From: JAGQYP01 sp041392305
Lineage (GTDB): Bacteria; Bacteroidota; Bacteroidia; Flavobacteriales_D; Crocinitomicaceae
Length of the DNA stretch: 64,000 bases
Assembly: GCA_041392305.1 (NCBI GenBank)
Contig: JAWKMJ010000004.1
Span: 105,695-169,694, forward strand
Reading direction: 5' to 3'
A program made the translations under genes and the position numbers. Shown here one piece after another: positions 16,441 through 25,909 of this stretch (position 1 is its first letter; every line of letters starts with the position of its first letter). A model generated the notes under the pieces. The model did not search any database, had not been told where the DNA came from, and saw only the letters and a program-made list of their open reading frames with translations.

Positions 16441-17499
16441 ATGATAGATACCAATTTTTATTCCTTAAAAATTTCAAATATTACAAAGGAAACAGAAGAT
16501 ACTGTTTCCATCTCTTTTGATGTAGATCCAACTTTAAGTTCAAAATTTGATTTTATTCCAGGTCAATATTTGACTTTGAAAGCCATGATCAATGGCGAAG
16601 ATATCAGAAGATCTTATTCAATTTCCTCTGGCAAAGGGGAAGGGTTGAGAGTGGCTGTAAAACAAATTCAAAAAGGTGTTTTCTCTACTTACGCAAACCA
16701 AGAGCTTAAGGTAGGACAGGAAATGGAAGTCATGCCACCAACAGGAAATTTTGTATTGAAAAATCAAGGAAATGGTTCAATTTCAGTCTTTGTAGCTGCT
16801 GGATCTGGGATTACGCCAGTGTTATCCATGGTTAAAGAAACCTTGAGCAATACAAATCAAACGGCTGTTTTGATTTATGGGAATAAAAATATGAATAGCG
16901 TCATCTATAAGGAGGAAATTGAGAAATTGATGGACACTTATGGAGACAGACTTCAAATGCATTATGTAATTTCCAGGGATGATTCCTATGATGGATTGAA
17001 AGGAAGAATCAATGTGGAGATTGTCAAGACGGTAACTGAAAGCATTAATATGTCAGAAATCTCTGGAGTATACTTATGTGGCCCAGAGGATATGGTCAAG
17101 AATACTTCAACGGAATTCGAATTTATGGGTGTTTCAAAAGATAAAATTCATTTTGAATTATTTTTTGTGGCGGAATCTGAAGAAGCGAAAGAAGCAGAAT
17201 CCAATTTGGCAACTGGAACTTCTAGAGTTACCATGATCATTGATGATGAGGAGTTTGAATTTGAATTGGCAATGAATGGTCCAACTATCCTTGAAGCAGG
17301 AGCTGAAGCAGGAGCAGATTTACCTTTTGGATGTAAAGGAGGTGTATGCTGTACTTGTAAGGCAAAAGTTATGGAAGGGAAGGCTAAAATGATCCAGAAC
17401 TATGCTCTTGATCCTGATGAAGTAGAACAAGGGTTTATTCTTACTTGTCAATCACATCCCGAGTCCGATAATTTAGTAGTTAGTTTCGACGAATATTAA
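16441..17499 (+). CDS. ferredoxin-NAD(P) reductase with 2Fe-2S domain (PaaE-like), copy 1
   Basis: 352 residues: an FAD-binding FR-type domain (about 1-100, RRSYSISS binds the flavin phosphate), an NAD(P)-binding domain (about 105-225, AAGSGITPVLSM and YLCGPEDM), and a C-terminal plant-type ferredoxin domain with CKGGVCCTC and a distal cysteine in TCQSH. This architecture is that of PaaE, the reductase of phenylacetyl-CoA epoxidase, and of other oxygenase reductases. No oxygenase subunits are in the window, so the electron acceptor is unknown. ATG 16441 is chosen over TTG 16423 because the promoter box overlaps the latter. A paralogue follows 4 bp later. Confidence 0.87.
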   Translation: MIDTNFYSLKISNITKETEDTVSISFDVDPTLSSKFDFIPGQYLTLKAMINGEDIRRSYSISSGKGEGLRVAVKQIQKGVFSTYANQELKVGQEMEVMPPTGNFVLKNQGNGSISVFVAAGSGITPVLSMVKETLSNTNQTAVLIYGNKNMNSVIYKEEIEKLMDTYGDRLQMHYVISRDDSYDGLKGRINVEIVKTVTESINMSEISGVYLCGPEDMVKNTSTEFEFMGVSKDKIHFELFFVAESEEAKEAESNLATGTSRVTMIIDDEEFEFELAMNGPTILEAGAEAGADLPFGCKGGVCCTCKAKVMEGKAKMIQNYALDPDEVEQGFILTCQSHPESDNLVVSFDEY

Positions 17500-17503
17500 A
17501 ACT

Positions 17504-18562
17504 ATGGCTCTATTTAAGAAAATTTTCAGCAAAAAGGAAGACAAAGTATCGAAAGGGTTCTATTTGCTTACTGTTGACAAAGTGGAAAAGAACACAAATG
17601 ATACAGCTGTCGTTTCACTAACTATTCCAGAGGAATTAAGATCTACTTTTCAATTCAAACCTGGTCAGTATTTAACAGGAAACTTTAAAACCTCTCAAGG
17701 GAATTTCCATCGATCGTATTCTATATGCAGCGATTCAGCTGATAATAGCACGATACAAATTGCTTGTAAAAAAATTGAGGGAGGAAAAGTTAGTAGCCAT
17801 ATTAATGATCAGTTACAAGCTGGTACCCAAATTGAATTCATGAAACCTGAAGGGAATTTCATATTGGATTCCAACGCAAAAAAGGTAACTGCTATCTGCG
17901 CAGGTTCTGGAATTACACCTATAATGTCCATGATTCAACATATTGAAAGAGTTGGAGGTCAGATGGACTTGTTTTATGGTAGTCGAAATCAAAATGAAAA
18001 GATCTTTAAATCAGAGATAGACCGGACTTCAGATAAAATCAGTAAAAATTATTTTCTTTCTGGAGAGAATAAAGATGGATTTATTGAAGGAAGAATTACA
18101 CCAAAAACACTGGAAGAAAAAGTTGATTTGAATTCGGATGCTTTCTATTTGTGTGGACCAGAGGGGTTGATTTTCTCTACCAAAGATTTTCTGATTGAAA
18201 AAGGTGTACCTGAAAATAAAATTCGTTTTGAATTGTTCACCACTCCGGTAAGTGTAAAGGCAAAGGACATTAAATCAGGAAGTGCAACTTGTCATGTGGC
18301 AGTGACATTGAACGGCGAAACCAATGAAATGGATGTGGATACTTCTAAAATGTTATTGGATAGTTTCTACAAAAATGGAATGGAAGCTCCCTTCTCTTGT
18401 AAAGGTGGGGTATGCTGTACGTGCAAAGCAAAAGTTCAGGAAGGATCAGCAGAAATGAAGCTGAATCTTTCGTTGACGGATAAAGAAATTGAAGAAGGTT
18501 ACATTTTGACTTGTCAGGCTGTGGCAACTTCAGACACATTAAAACTGACTTTCGACGAATAA
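17504..18562 (+). CDS. ferredoxin-NAD(P) reductase with 2Fe-2S domain (PaaE-like), copy 2
   Basis: 352 residues with the same FAD, NAD(P) and 2Fe-2S order as the upstream gene: HRSYSICSDS, CAGSGITPIMSM, YLCGPEG, then CKGGVCCTC and TCQAV. It differs by an N-terminal lysine-rich extension (MALFKKIFSKKEDK). Tandem paralogues with only 4 bp between them suggest co-expression and maybe distinct electron acceptors. Its stop overlaps the start of the next gene (TAATG), so the SDR belongs to the same operon. Confidence 0.87.
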   Translation: MALFKKIFSKKEDKVSKGFYLLTVDKVEKNTNDTAVVSLTIPEELRSTFQFKPGQYLTGNFKTSQGNFHRSYSICSDSADNSTIQIACKKIEGGKVSSHINDQLQAGTQIEFMKPEGNFILDSNAKKVTAICAGSGITPIMSMIQHIERVGGQMDLFYGSRNQNEKIFKSEIDRTSDKISKNYFLSGENKDGFIEGRITPKTLEEKVDLNSDAFYLCGPEGLIFSTKDFLIEKGVPENKIRFELFTTPVSVKAKDIKSGSATCHVAVTLNGETNEMDVDTSKMLLDSFYKNGMEAPFSCKGGVCCTCKAKVQEGSAEMKLNLSLTDKEIEEGYILTCQAVATSDTLKLTFDE

Positions 18563-19239
18563 TGAATATCATTATCACAGGTGCAGGAAGAGGAATTGGA
18601 TTTGAGTTGGTAAAGAAACTCTCCTCCAATTTTGATAATAAAATCTACGCCGTATCTCGAAATCTAGATAGAATTGAAAAACTGGGTGCATCGAATGTGA
18701 TGCATAAATCGATTGATTTTTCGGATGAGACCCTGGATGAAAAACTAGGAATGCTGATTGAGGAAATCGAGGAAGTAGATGTGATTATCAATAATGCTGG
18801 AATCCTTGTCAATCAGCCTTTTGAAAAGTTATCTAAAGTGGACTTACTTCGCACCTATGAAGTCAATGTTTTTGGTCCCTTTAGATTGATTCAAGCGGCC
18901 TTACCCAAATTGAAAAAGGGAAGTCATGTGGTCAATATCTCCTCTATGGGCGGATTCCAAGGTAGTGCCAAGTTTCCTGGTTTATCGGCTTATTCTTCAT
19001 CTAAAGCTGCAATTGCAAATTTAACTGAATTGCTTGCAGAGGAACTTAAAGAAAAGGAAATTGCTGTCAATTGCTTGGCTCTTGGGGCAGTGCAAACGGA
19101 GATGTTGGAAGAGGCTTTTCCTGGTTACCAAGCACCCACATCACCTGCTGAAATGGCAAAGTTTATTGCTGATTTCGCAATCAACGGTTCAAAATATTTT
19201 AACGGGAAAATATTACCTGTATCTTTGTCGACTCCTTAA
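18562..19239 (+). CDS. SDR family NAD(P)-dependent oxidoreductase
   Basis: 225-residue short-chain dehydrogenase with the cofactor motif TGAGRGIG, the structural NNAG, the catalytic serine in NISSMGG and the YSSSK catalytic tyrosine/lysine pair. I start it at 18562, where ATG overlaps the stop of the previous gene by one base; a longer frame from 18511 runs inside that gene. The substrate is not predictable. Followed by trmD after 11 bp. Confidence 0.88.
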   Translation: MNIIITGAGRGIGFELVKKLSSNFDNKIYAVSRNLDRIEKLGASNVMHKSIDFSDETLDEKLGMLIEEIEEVDVIINNAGILVNQPFEKLSKVDLLRTYEVNVFGPFRLIQAALPKLKKGSHVVNISSMGGFQGSAKFPGLSAYSSSKAAIANLTELLAEELKEKEIAVNCLALGAVQTEMLEEAFPGYQAPTSPAEMAKFIADFAINGSKYFNGKILPVSLSTP

Positions 19240-19250
19240 AAGAGTGACTT

Positions 19251-19928
19251 ATGCGAATTGATATTTTAACTGTTCTTCCACAATTGCTGGAGGGACCACT
19301 CAAAGAATCCATATTAAAAAGAGCGGCCGAGAAAGAACTCGTTGAGATACATATTCATAATATCAGAGATTTTTCTACGCACTCCAATAAGAATGTAGAT
19401 GATTATCAATATGGCGGTGGAGCAGGAATGGTCATTGCACCCCAACCCCTTTCAGATTGTATTGAAAGCCTAACAAAGGACAGAACTTACGACGAGATCA
19501 TTTATATGACTCCGGATGGAAAAGTATTAGATCAAAGGGATTGCAATGAAATGTCTTTGTTAGGAAATTTGATGATTATTTGTGGTCATTACAAAGGGAT
19601 TGATCACCGAATAAGAGAAATGTATGTGACCCACGAAATTTCCATTGGAAGTTATGTTTTAACAGGTGGTGAATTGGCTGCGGCCGTTACAGTAGATGCG
19701 ATTGTTCGATTAATCCCCGGAGTAATCAATGATGAAACTTCAGCATTAACTGATTCTTTTCAAGATGGATTGTTAGCTCCGCCCGTGTATACCCGACCAG
19801 CAGAATTTAAAGGACACAAGGTTCCTGATGTATTGTTAAGCGGAGATCAGAAAAAAATAGATGCCTGGAGAGAAGAACAAGCCCTTAAAATCACAAAAGA
19901 AAAAAGACCCGATTTACTGGAAGATTGA
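19251..19928 (+). CDS. trmD: tRNA (guanine-37-N1)-methyltransferase
   Basis: 225-residue SPOUT methyltransferase that makes m1G37 in tRNAs reading CNN codons, preventing +1 frameshifting. Signature stretches of the knotted SAM site are intact: YGGGAGM, CGHYKGID, EISIGSYVLTGGELAA and the C-terminal LSGDQKKIDAW. It is not in the usual rpsP-rimM-trmD-rplS cluster but heads a run of glycosyltransferase genes, with a 4-bp overlap at the stop. Confidence 0.95.
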   Translation: MRIDILTVLPQLLEGPLKESILKRAAEKELVEIHIHNIRDFSTHSNKNVDDYQYGGGAGMVIAPQPLSDCIESLTKDRTYDEIIYMTPDGKVLDQRDCNEMSLLGNLMIICGHYKGIDHRIREMYVTHEISIGSYVLTGGELAAAVTVDAIVRLIPGVINDETSALTDSFQDGLLAPPVYTRPAEFKGHKVPDVLLSGDQKKIDAWREEQALKITKEKRPDLLED

Positions 19929-20614
19929 TCATTCGCGTCATCATACCAGCCCATAATGAGGAACTATCCATTGGAAAAGTCATCCAGGAGATTCCAAAAG
20001 ATTTGGTAAAAGAAGTAATTGTTTGCAATAATAATTCATCAGACCAAACAGAAAAAGAAGCCAACAGTGCTGGGGCAACAGTTTTGAATGAACCTTTAAT
20101 GGGTTATGGCTATGCTTGTTTGAGAGGAATTCGGTACATCAATCAAAATTATCCTGAGACAGAAATTGTTGTTTTTTTAGATGGGGATTACTCAGATTAT
20201 CCTGAACAAATGATTGATGTGGTTCGTCCCATTTTGGAGGAAGACATGGATTTGGTGATTGGATCTAGAGCCTTAGGAAATCAGGAAGAGGGGAGCATGA
20301 CATTTCCCCAGAGATTCGGAAACTGGTTGTCGGGAAAACTACTTAAATGGATTTACAAAGCAAATTTCACAGATTTAGGCCCTTTCAGAGCGATTAAACT
20401 ATCCTCTTTGAACAAAATTCAAATGCAGGATAAAACGTATGGATGGACCGTAGAAATGCAAGTAAAATTGGCCCAGCATAAAATGAAATTTTGTGAGGTT
20501 CCTGTCGACTATAAGAAAAGAATTGGAGTTTCGAAGGTTTCTGGAACGGTAAAAGGAGCATTCATGGCGGGAATAAAGATATTATACACCATAATGAAAT
20601 ACGCTAGAAAATGA
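19925..20614 (+). CDS. family 2 glycosyltransferase (polyprenyl-phosphate sugar transferase-like)
   Basis: 229 residues, GT-A fold, similar to DPM1/DPG synthase-type enzymes that move a sugar from a nucleotide to a lipid phosphate: IIPAHNEELSIGKV at the N-terminus, FLDGDYSDYP as the metal-binding DxD region, and a DLGPFRAIK acceptor motif. The start is TTG at 19925, overlapping the trmD stop (TTGA), which keeps MIIRVIIPAHNEE complete. No transmembrane tail is present. Overlaps the next gene by 4 bp (ATGA). Confidence 0.82.
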   Translation: MIIRVIIPAHNEELSIGKVIQEIPKDLVKEVIVCNNNSSDQTEKEANSAGATVLNEPLMGYGYACLRGIRYINQNYPETEIVVFLDGDYSDYPEQMIDVVRPILEEDMDLVIGSRALGNQEEGSMTFPQRFGNWLSGKLLKWIYKANFTDLGPFRAIKLSSLNKIQMQDKTYGWTVEMQVKLAQHKMKFCEVPVDYKKRIGVSKVSGTVKGAFMAGIKILYTIMKYARK

Positions 20615-22116
20615 TTGTATTGATCTGGATATATATCATTGCTTTGGTGGGTGTATTTGTTTACGCCAGTTATCAGTTTTATTTGGCGGTTCTCTATCGA
20701 TTTGGAAGAAAAAAAACTTCTATCAATTCTGCTCCTAAAAAATCATTTATTCCCTTTGTCACGATTCAACTGCCTATTTATAACGAACGCTATGTGGTTC
20801 GCCGTTTATTGAATTGTATTGCAGAAATAGAATATCCTGAAGAAAAATTACAGATTCAGATTTTGGATGACTCTGATGATGATACCGTGGAGATAATTGA
20901 TCGGTGGTTGGAATCATACGAAGGACCGCTGGAATTTCTTTTGATCAGAAGAAAAGAGAGATCAGGATATAAAGCTGGTGCGTTAAAAGTAGGATTGGAA
21001 TCTGCAAAAGGAGAGTTGATCGCAATTTTTGATGCTGATTTTCTTCCTGATTCAGACTTTATAATTAAAACGGTTGGTTATTTTCAAGATCCTAAAATTG
21101 GAGTTGTGCAAACACGTTGGGGGTTTATCAATCGAGAATATTCTATTTTAACCTCTTTGCAAACTTTAGCTTTGGACGCCCATTTTACGCTAGAGCAGAC
21201 CACTAGAAATCAATTCCATCATTTTATCAATTTCAATGGAACAGGGGGGGTTTGGAGAAAGCAGTGCATTCTGGATGGGGGCAACTGGAGTCCTGAAACT
21301 TTAACTGAGGATTTGGATCTTTCCTATCGCTCTCAGTTTGCAGGATGGAAATTCAAATACCTTGAAGAGATCGAAACACCTTCCGAATTGCCCGTAAATA
21401 TTTTTGCTCTCAAAAAACAACAATTTAGATGGAATAAAGGTGGAGCACAGAATTTAAGAAAGCATTTATTCCAAATTTTATCAAACAAAAGAATGCGACT
21501 ATCCGATCGCATTCATGGGATACTGCATTTGATGAATTCATCGGTTTATATATTTGTTTTGTTTGCTCTGATTGCTTCCTTTCCGGTGGCGATGATAACA
21601 AGAGAAAATCCTGAGTTAAGGGATTACTTTCAGTTCAGCTGGATTTTTTTGGGAGTGAATTTTCTGTTGATGTATGTATACTGGATTGGCTTTTCCAGAA
21701 CACATAAGGTCAATTGGAAGTCTTTCACTCTGTTTTTACCTAAATTTTTCATGTTTTTATTTTTGTCTTTTGGTCTTACCATCCATAATACTTTAGCGGT
21801 ATTGGAAGGTTGGATGGGGATTCAATCAGGATTTGTACGCACTCCGAAGTTTAATATTGTAGAGGAAAATGAAGTTTGGGAGGAAAATGAATATGTCAAG
21901 GCTGAGGTCGGTTTTGTCGAGATCTTAGAATTTGTTTTTGGAATTTATTTTTTAATTGCCACCTACTTTGATCTGGTTTATGGTGATGTAATCATGACTA
22001 TCTTTCATAGTGCGGTTGCATTGGGATTTTTAATAATTTGGTCTTTCTCAATCCGATTGTGGTGGAGATTGAACCAAAAGAAGAGTAAAACACTAGCTTC
22101 AATAGATAAAATATGA
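20611..22116 (+). CDS. membrane-bound processive-type family 2 glycosyltransferase
   Basis: 501 residues with an N-terminal transmembrane helix, a GT2 catalytic domain and four to five C-terminal helices. The motifs are those of cellulose synthase-like and glucosylceramide synthase-like enzymes: QLPIYNERYV, DADFLPD, TEDLDLSYR and QQFRWNKG (the QxxRW class). It may make a beta-linked polymer or a glycolipid using nucleotide sugars. It is flanked in overlapping frames by a lipid-phosphate glycosyltransferase and a GT-C-like membrane protein, so the three probably build one glycoconjugate. Confidence 0.85.
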   Translation: MIVLIWIYIIALVGVFVYASYQFYLAVLYRFGRKKTSINSAPKKSFIPFVTIQLPIYNERYVVRRLLNCIAEIEYPEEKLQIQILDDSDDDTVEIIDRWLESYEGPLEFLLIRRKERSGYKAGALKVGLESAKGELIAIFDADFLPDSDFIIKTVGYFQDPKIGVVQTRWGFINREYSILTSLQTLALDAHFTLEQTTRNQFHHFINFNGTGGVWRKQCILDGGNWSPETLTEDLDLSYRSQFAGWKFKYLEEIETPSELPVNIFALKKQQFRWNKGGAQNLRKHLFQILSNKRMRLSDRIHGILHLMNSSVYIFVLFALIASFPVAMITRENPELRDYFQFSWIFLGVNFLLMYVYWIGFSRTHKVNWKSFTLFLPKFFMFLFLSFGLTIHNTLAVLEGWMGIQSGFVRTPKFNIVEENEVWEENEYVKAEVGFVEILEFVFGIYFLIATYFDLVYGDVIMTIFHSAVALGFLIIWSFSIRLWWRLNQKKSKTLASIDKI

Positions 22117-23456
22117 GTGAGATCATCCGAAATAAAATCCTGACTTTAACTGGATTCTTGTTAGTTGCCTTTGCCACATTGTATATTTCCTTTGAAGTTC
22201 CCAGGGAGAATTTTGCTGCTTTGATTGGATTGTACGGTTTGGGTTTTGCTGGTTTATTGATTAGCTACCAATTTGCTCAAACCAAGGATCTTTTGTTTTT
22301 GCTGATAGGAGGTTTTCTTGTCCGCTTTTTGATGATCAATGTGACGCCCGAATTAAGTCAGGATTTCTATCGCTTTATTTGGGATGGAGAAATGATGAAA
22401 TTAGGGATGTTGCCTTATGTGAAAACTCCAGATGAAATTATTTCCTCCTCACCTGAGATTTTTCAAAATGCGGAATTCAGAGCTTTGTATCATGGAATGG
22501 GGGAGTTAAGTAGTTCTAATTATTCTAACTATCCACCACTAAATGAACTCTTATTTTTAATCGCCAGTAAATTGGGAGCCACCCTTTCCTCCAAAATCAT
22601 GATTCTTCGCATTTTTATAATTCTCTCTGATTTGGTCATCGTACTGGTGGGATTGAACCTATTAAAAATGAAGGAACTACCAATGAAAAAGATGCTGCTG
22701 TTTGCCATCAATCCTTTTATAATTTTAGAGTTTACAGGAAATTTGCATTTTGAAGGGGTGATGATGTGCTTTTTCTTGGTTGGAATTTGGCTCTATTTAA
22801 AAGACATGAAACTTCTTGCTTCCTTCTTTTTAGCTTTTTCCATTTTGTTGAAAGTCTTTACGCTAATCTTGTTGCCCTTCTTCATCCGAAAAAAGGAATG
22901 GAAAAGTGGTTTGACCTTTATCGGAATGACTCTACTGTTTACTCTAGTTTTTGCTTATCCTTTCTTCATGAATTCAGGTTTGGAAGGCTATCAAAAAGCC
23001 AATGCATTGTATTTTCAGCAATTCGAATTCAACGCCGGGATCTATTATTTGATTAGAGAAATAGGGTGGATGTTTACTGGGTTTAATCCTATTGCCTATG
23101 TGGGTCCCCTTTTAGCATTTGTTAGTCTGATTCTTATTTTGATCTGGTATTTTAGAAATTGGGAAGCACCAATTTTAAAGGGTTTTGAAATCTGGACCAT
23201 CGCCTTTTTAATCTTTTTGAGCTTGAGTACAACGATTCATCCCTGGTACATTGGAGTTTTACTGATTTTATCGCTTTTTACGAATTATTGGTTTCCTTTG
23301 GTTTGGTCCTTCATGGCTTTTTTATCCTATTATTTCTATTCAGAAGAAATGAGTGCGGGAATGTATTATACTTTGGTGGGAGTGGAAACAGCATGTGTTC
23401 TTGGATTGGGGATTTATGAGATAAAAGCTAAATTGTTAAAGGACTCAAACGTGTAG
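22113..23456 (+). CDS. multi-pass GT-C-like membrane glycosyltransferase
   Basis: 447 residues with about eleven to twelve hydrophobic helices. After helix 2 lies LSQDFYRFIWDGEMM, a first periplasmic loop with acidic residues like those of GT-C mannosyltransferases using polyprenyl-phosphate sugars. Overlaps the preceding GT2 by 4 bp. A polyprenyl-phosphate sugar made by the first GT2 would be the natural donor; this is inference from order and fold. No named family is recognised with certainty. Confidence 0.72.
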   Translation: MSEIIRNKILTLTGFLLVAFATLYISFEVPRENFAALIGLYGLGFAGLLISYQFAQTKDLLFLLIGGFLVRFLMINVTPELSQDFYRFIWDGEMMKLGMLPYVKTPDEIISSSPEIFQNAEFRALYHGMGELSSSNYSNYPPLNELLFLIASKLGATLSSKIMILRIFIILSDLVIVLVGLNLLKMKELPMKKMLLFAINPFIILEFTGNLHFEGVMMCFFLVGIWLYLKDMKLLASFFLAFSILLKVFTLILLPFFIRKKEWKSGLTFIGMTLLFTLVFAYPFFMNSGLEGYQKANALYFQQFEFNAGIYYLIREIGWMFTGFNPIAYVGPLLAFVSLILILIWYFRNWEAPILKGFEIWTIAFLIFLSLSTTIHPWYIGVLLILSLFTNYWFPLVWSFMAFLSYYFYSEEMSAGMYYTLVGVETACVLGLGIYEIKAKLLKDSNV

Positions 23457-23509
23457 AATGTTTTTTCCATTCCCAAAGGAAGCATTATCTTTAAGGCATA
23501 CTTTTAACC

Positions 23510-24208
23510 ATGAACTATTTCTATCAGGAATTTCAAGAAAATGATCAAGTGGTCGACCTTTCAGAAGAAGAGTCGAAGCACATTCACAAGGTCCTGCGAA
23601 AAAAAGAGGGGGATGTGATCGGGATGCTAAATGGGAAAGGATTGCAGGCTGAAGGAAAGATCATTGGTTTTACTGGTAAAAAAATTTCTGTTCAACTTCA
23701 AAATCTGTGTTTTGAAGAGAATGATCAGTCTGGAAATCTCACAATTGCCATAGCTCCGACCAAAAACATGGATCGCTTTGAATTTTTTCTGGAGAAAGCA
23801 ACTGAAATTGGTTTAGGAAAAGTTGTCCCCATTCTTTCATCCAATTCTGAAAGAAAAGTCGTGAAAGAGGAAAGATTGGAGAAAATTTTGGTTTCAGCCA
23901 TGAAGCAATCTAAGCGTTTGTATTTGCCTGAACTAAAGGAGTTAACAAAATTCGAGACATTTTTAGACCAGGATAATTCAGAATGCAAATTCATCGCACA
24001 TTGTGAAGAAGAAGAAAAGCGAAACTTTGTTAAAGAACTCGATCCTTCGAAAAAGACCACTATATTGATTGGACCTGAAGGGGATTTTTCAATAAATGAG
24101 ATTAAATTAGCGTTGGAAAAGGGATATATTCCTGTTAGTTTGGGTGAATCCAGATTAAGAACTGAAACTGCTGGGATATATGCTAGTGCCGCATTTAACA
24201 TGAAATGA
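23510..24208 (+). CDS. rsmE: 16S rRNA (uracil-1498-N3)-methyltransferase
   Basis: 232-residue SPOUT methyltransferase methylating U1498 of 16S rRNA. An N-terminal PUA-like part (EEESKHIHKVLRKKEGD) precedes the knotted SAM-binding part with TKNMDRFEFFLEKATEIG, IGPEGDFS and LGESRLRTETAGIYA. Length normal. It overlaps the next gene by 4 bp (ATGA). Confidence 0.93.
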   Translation: MNYFYQEFQENDQVVDLSEEESKHIHKVLRKKEGDVIGMLNGKGLQAEGKIIGFTGKKISVQLQNLCFEENDQSGNLTIAIAPTKNMDRFEFFLEKATEIGLGKVVPILSSNSERKVVKEERLEKILVSAMKQSKRLYLPELKELTKFETFLDQDNSECKFIAHCEEEEKRNFVKELDPSKKTTILIGPEGDFSINEIKLALEKGYIPVSLGESRLRTETAGIYASAAFNMK

Positions 24209-24855
24209 GAATTGTTTTATTGACCATAGCTTTTTGTTTTGGACTTGCTTTTAGTCAGAGTTCCAATTTAAAAATTGCCTTTCTAAAGTATAGTGGAGGA
24301 GGGGACTATTACGCCAATCCAACTTCTTTACCCAATCTAGCAAAATTCTGTAATCAGAATCTGAATATGAATATTGATAAGGAAACACCTTATGTGGAAG
24401 TGGGTTCGCCGGAGCTATTCGATTATCCTTTTATTCACATGACCGGACACGGAAATGTAATCTTTTCAACTTCAGAAGCTGAGAATTTAAGGAATTATCT
24501 TCGAGGTGGCGGGTTTCTTCATATCGATGACAATTACGGAATGGATAAATTCATTAGAGATGAAATCAAAAAAGTTTTTCCAAATAATGAATTTGTCGAG
24601 ATCCCTCATGATCACCCGATTTTTAAACAAAAATATTTTTTTAAGAATGGCTTACCGAAAATTCATGAGCACGATGATAAGGACCCTCAAGCATTTGGAA
24701 TTATAGAAAATGGCAGACTTTTGTGCTTATATACTTTTGAAACTGATTTGGGAGATGGATGGGAAGACAAAGAAGTGCATAATGACCCAGAAGAAAAAAG
24801 ATTAGAGGCACTGAAAATGGGAGCAAATATAATTCAATACGCGTTTAATAGATGA
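24205..24855 (+). CDS. DUF4159 domain-containing exported protein
   Basis: 216 residues: a short signal peptide (to AFSQ) and a DUF4159 domain, recognisable by LKYSGGGDYYANPTSLPNL, FIHMTGHGN, LRGGGFLHIDDNYG and DHPIF. The fold resembles class I glutamine amidotransferase-like domains, but the function is not known. In many bacteria DUF4159 genes lie near MoxR/ABC or TPR genes; here an exported membrane-anchored protein overlaps by 4 bp and an ABC exporter follows. Confidence 0.85.
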   Translation: MRIVLLTIAFCFGLAFSQSSNLKIAFLKYSGGGDYYANPTSLPNLAKFCNQNLNMNIDKETPYVEVGSPELFDYPFIHMTGHGNVIFSTSEAENLRNYLRGGGFLHIDDNYGMDKFIRDEIKKVFPNNEFVEIPHDHPIFKQKYFFKNGLPKIHEHDDKDPQAFGIIENGRLLCLYTFETDLGDGWEDKEVHNDPEEKRLEALKMGANIIQYAFNR

Positions 24856-25849
24856 GATTTTTATTGACTATAGGAATAATTTTTTTGGTTCATTTTGTCA
24901 GCGCCCAAACCGACCCCACTGTCTATCGAAAAGAGCGAATAAAGTATTTTGAGTTTGAACCTTTCGAGAGATCTTTCACAGGTGTGGAGGGATCCATGGA
25001 TTCCTTAATTAATAAGCCAGGAAGTCAATGGAATATTAGTGATTCATTGCTGTTTGCCGTGAATTTGGCCAAACTAGGCAATCCTGGAAGAGCCTATAAA
25101 GTATTGAAAAAAATGCCTTTGAAGGAGGTCGAGAATGAATCGATTCCCCACTTAACAATGATCTATCAATTGATAGGGAGGTTCGATCTGGCAAAGAAAT
25201 GGATGGAAAGATATAAACCCAATAATCCTGAAGAAGAGTCGGCGAAAAAGATCTGGTTGAATATGATTCGGGTAAGAGAGGATGTAAAAGAGGTACGAAC
25301 AAATCTAAAATATGAGACGATCATGGAAATGGATGACCGCTCCCAATATTCTTCTAGTGAAAAAGAATCAGATATGTTCAAAAAAGAAGTTAATCCTCTC
25401 AATGGTGCAGAGATTGTTCTTCGTTTTCATGTGGATTTACGAGGACAATTCAGATCCGGTTCTGGCTAAATTGCTGAAATGAAGTTGTGACTGAACACCA
25501 CTATTCCTTACAATGGCGTATGTAGCTTATTCTATTGCAAAGTATTATGACAGTAATGTTGATAATGCCAAAAGGTAAAGAACATAAAAGAAGATCGAAG
25601 AAAGTATGTTATGAAATTCTCCGTTAGCAATTTTTTTCCAAGAAAAGCAAAAGTCGCTTCAATCTGGAGAAGATCAAAGAAATTGAGTGCTGCCATTAAA
25701 AATGCACCCAAATATAAACTCACCATTTGAGAAGAAGGCTGGAAGAACCATTCTGGTTGTCGAAAGGATTTATCATAACTACCGGCCTTGTACTTATTTT
25801 ACTGTTTGTCATTTTATTTGTGAGAACAAGGAAAATAAGCGCTTTTTAA
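24852..25849 (+). pseudogene. exported, C-terminally membrane-anchored protein, frameshifted
   Basis: Residues 1-193 read cleanly from ATG 24852: signal peptide (FVSAQ), then a helical TPR-like part (GNPGRAYKVLKKMP, LIGRFDLAKKWMERY). Near 25430 the frame shifts; the next frame continues sensibly (WIYEDNSDPVLAKLL). Further shifts near 25480, 25570 and 25730 lead to a transmembrane helix TGLVLILLFVILFVRTRK and a stop at 25849. A whole protein of about 330 residues with one C-terminal helix can thus be reconstructed. Because similarity continues across every break, I suspect missing bases in the sequence rather than an old pseudogene. Family not recognised. Confidence 0.6.
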
Positions 25850-25909
25850 TTTGCAACTTTATATCTTAAAGCAACTAAGTTTGTTAAATAAGCTACTAAT
25901 TGAATAACA

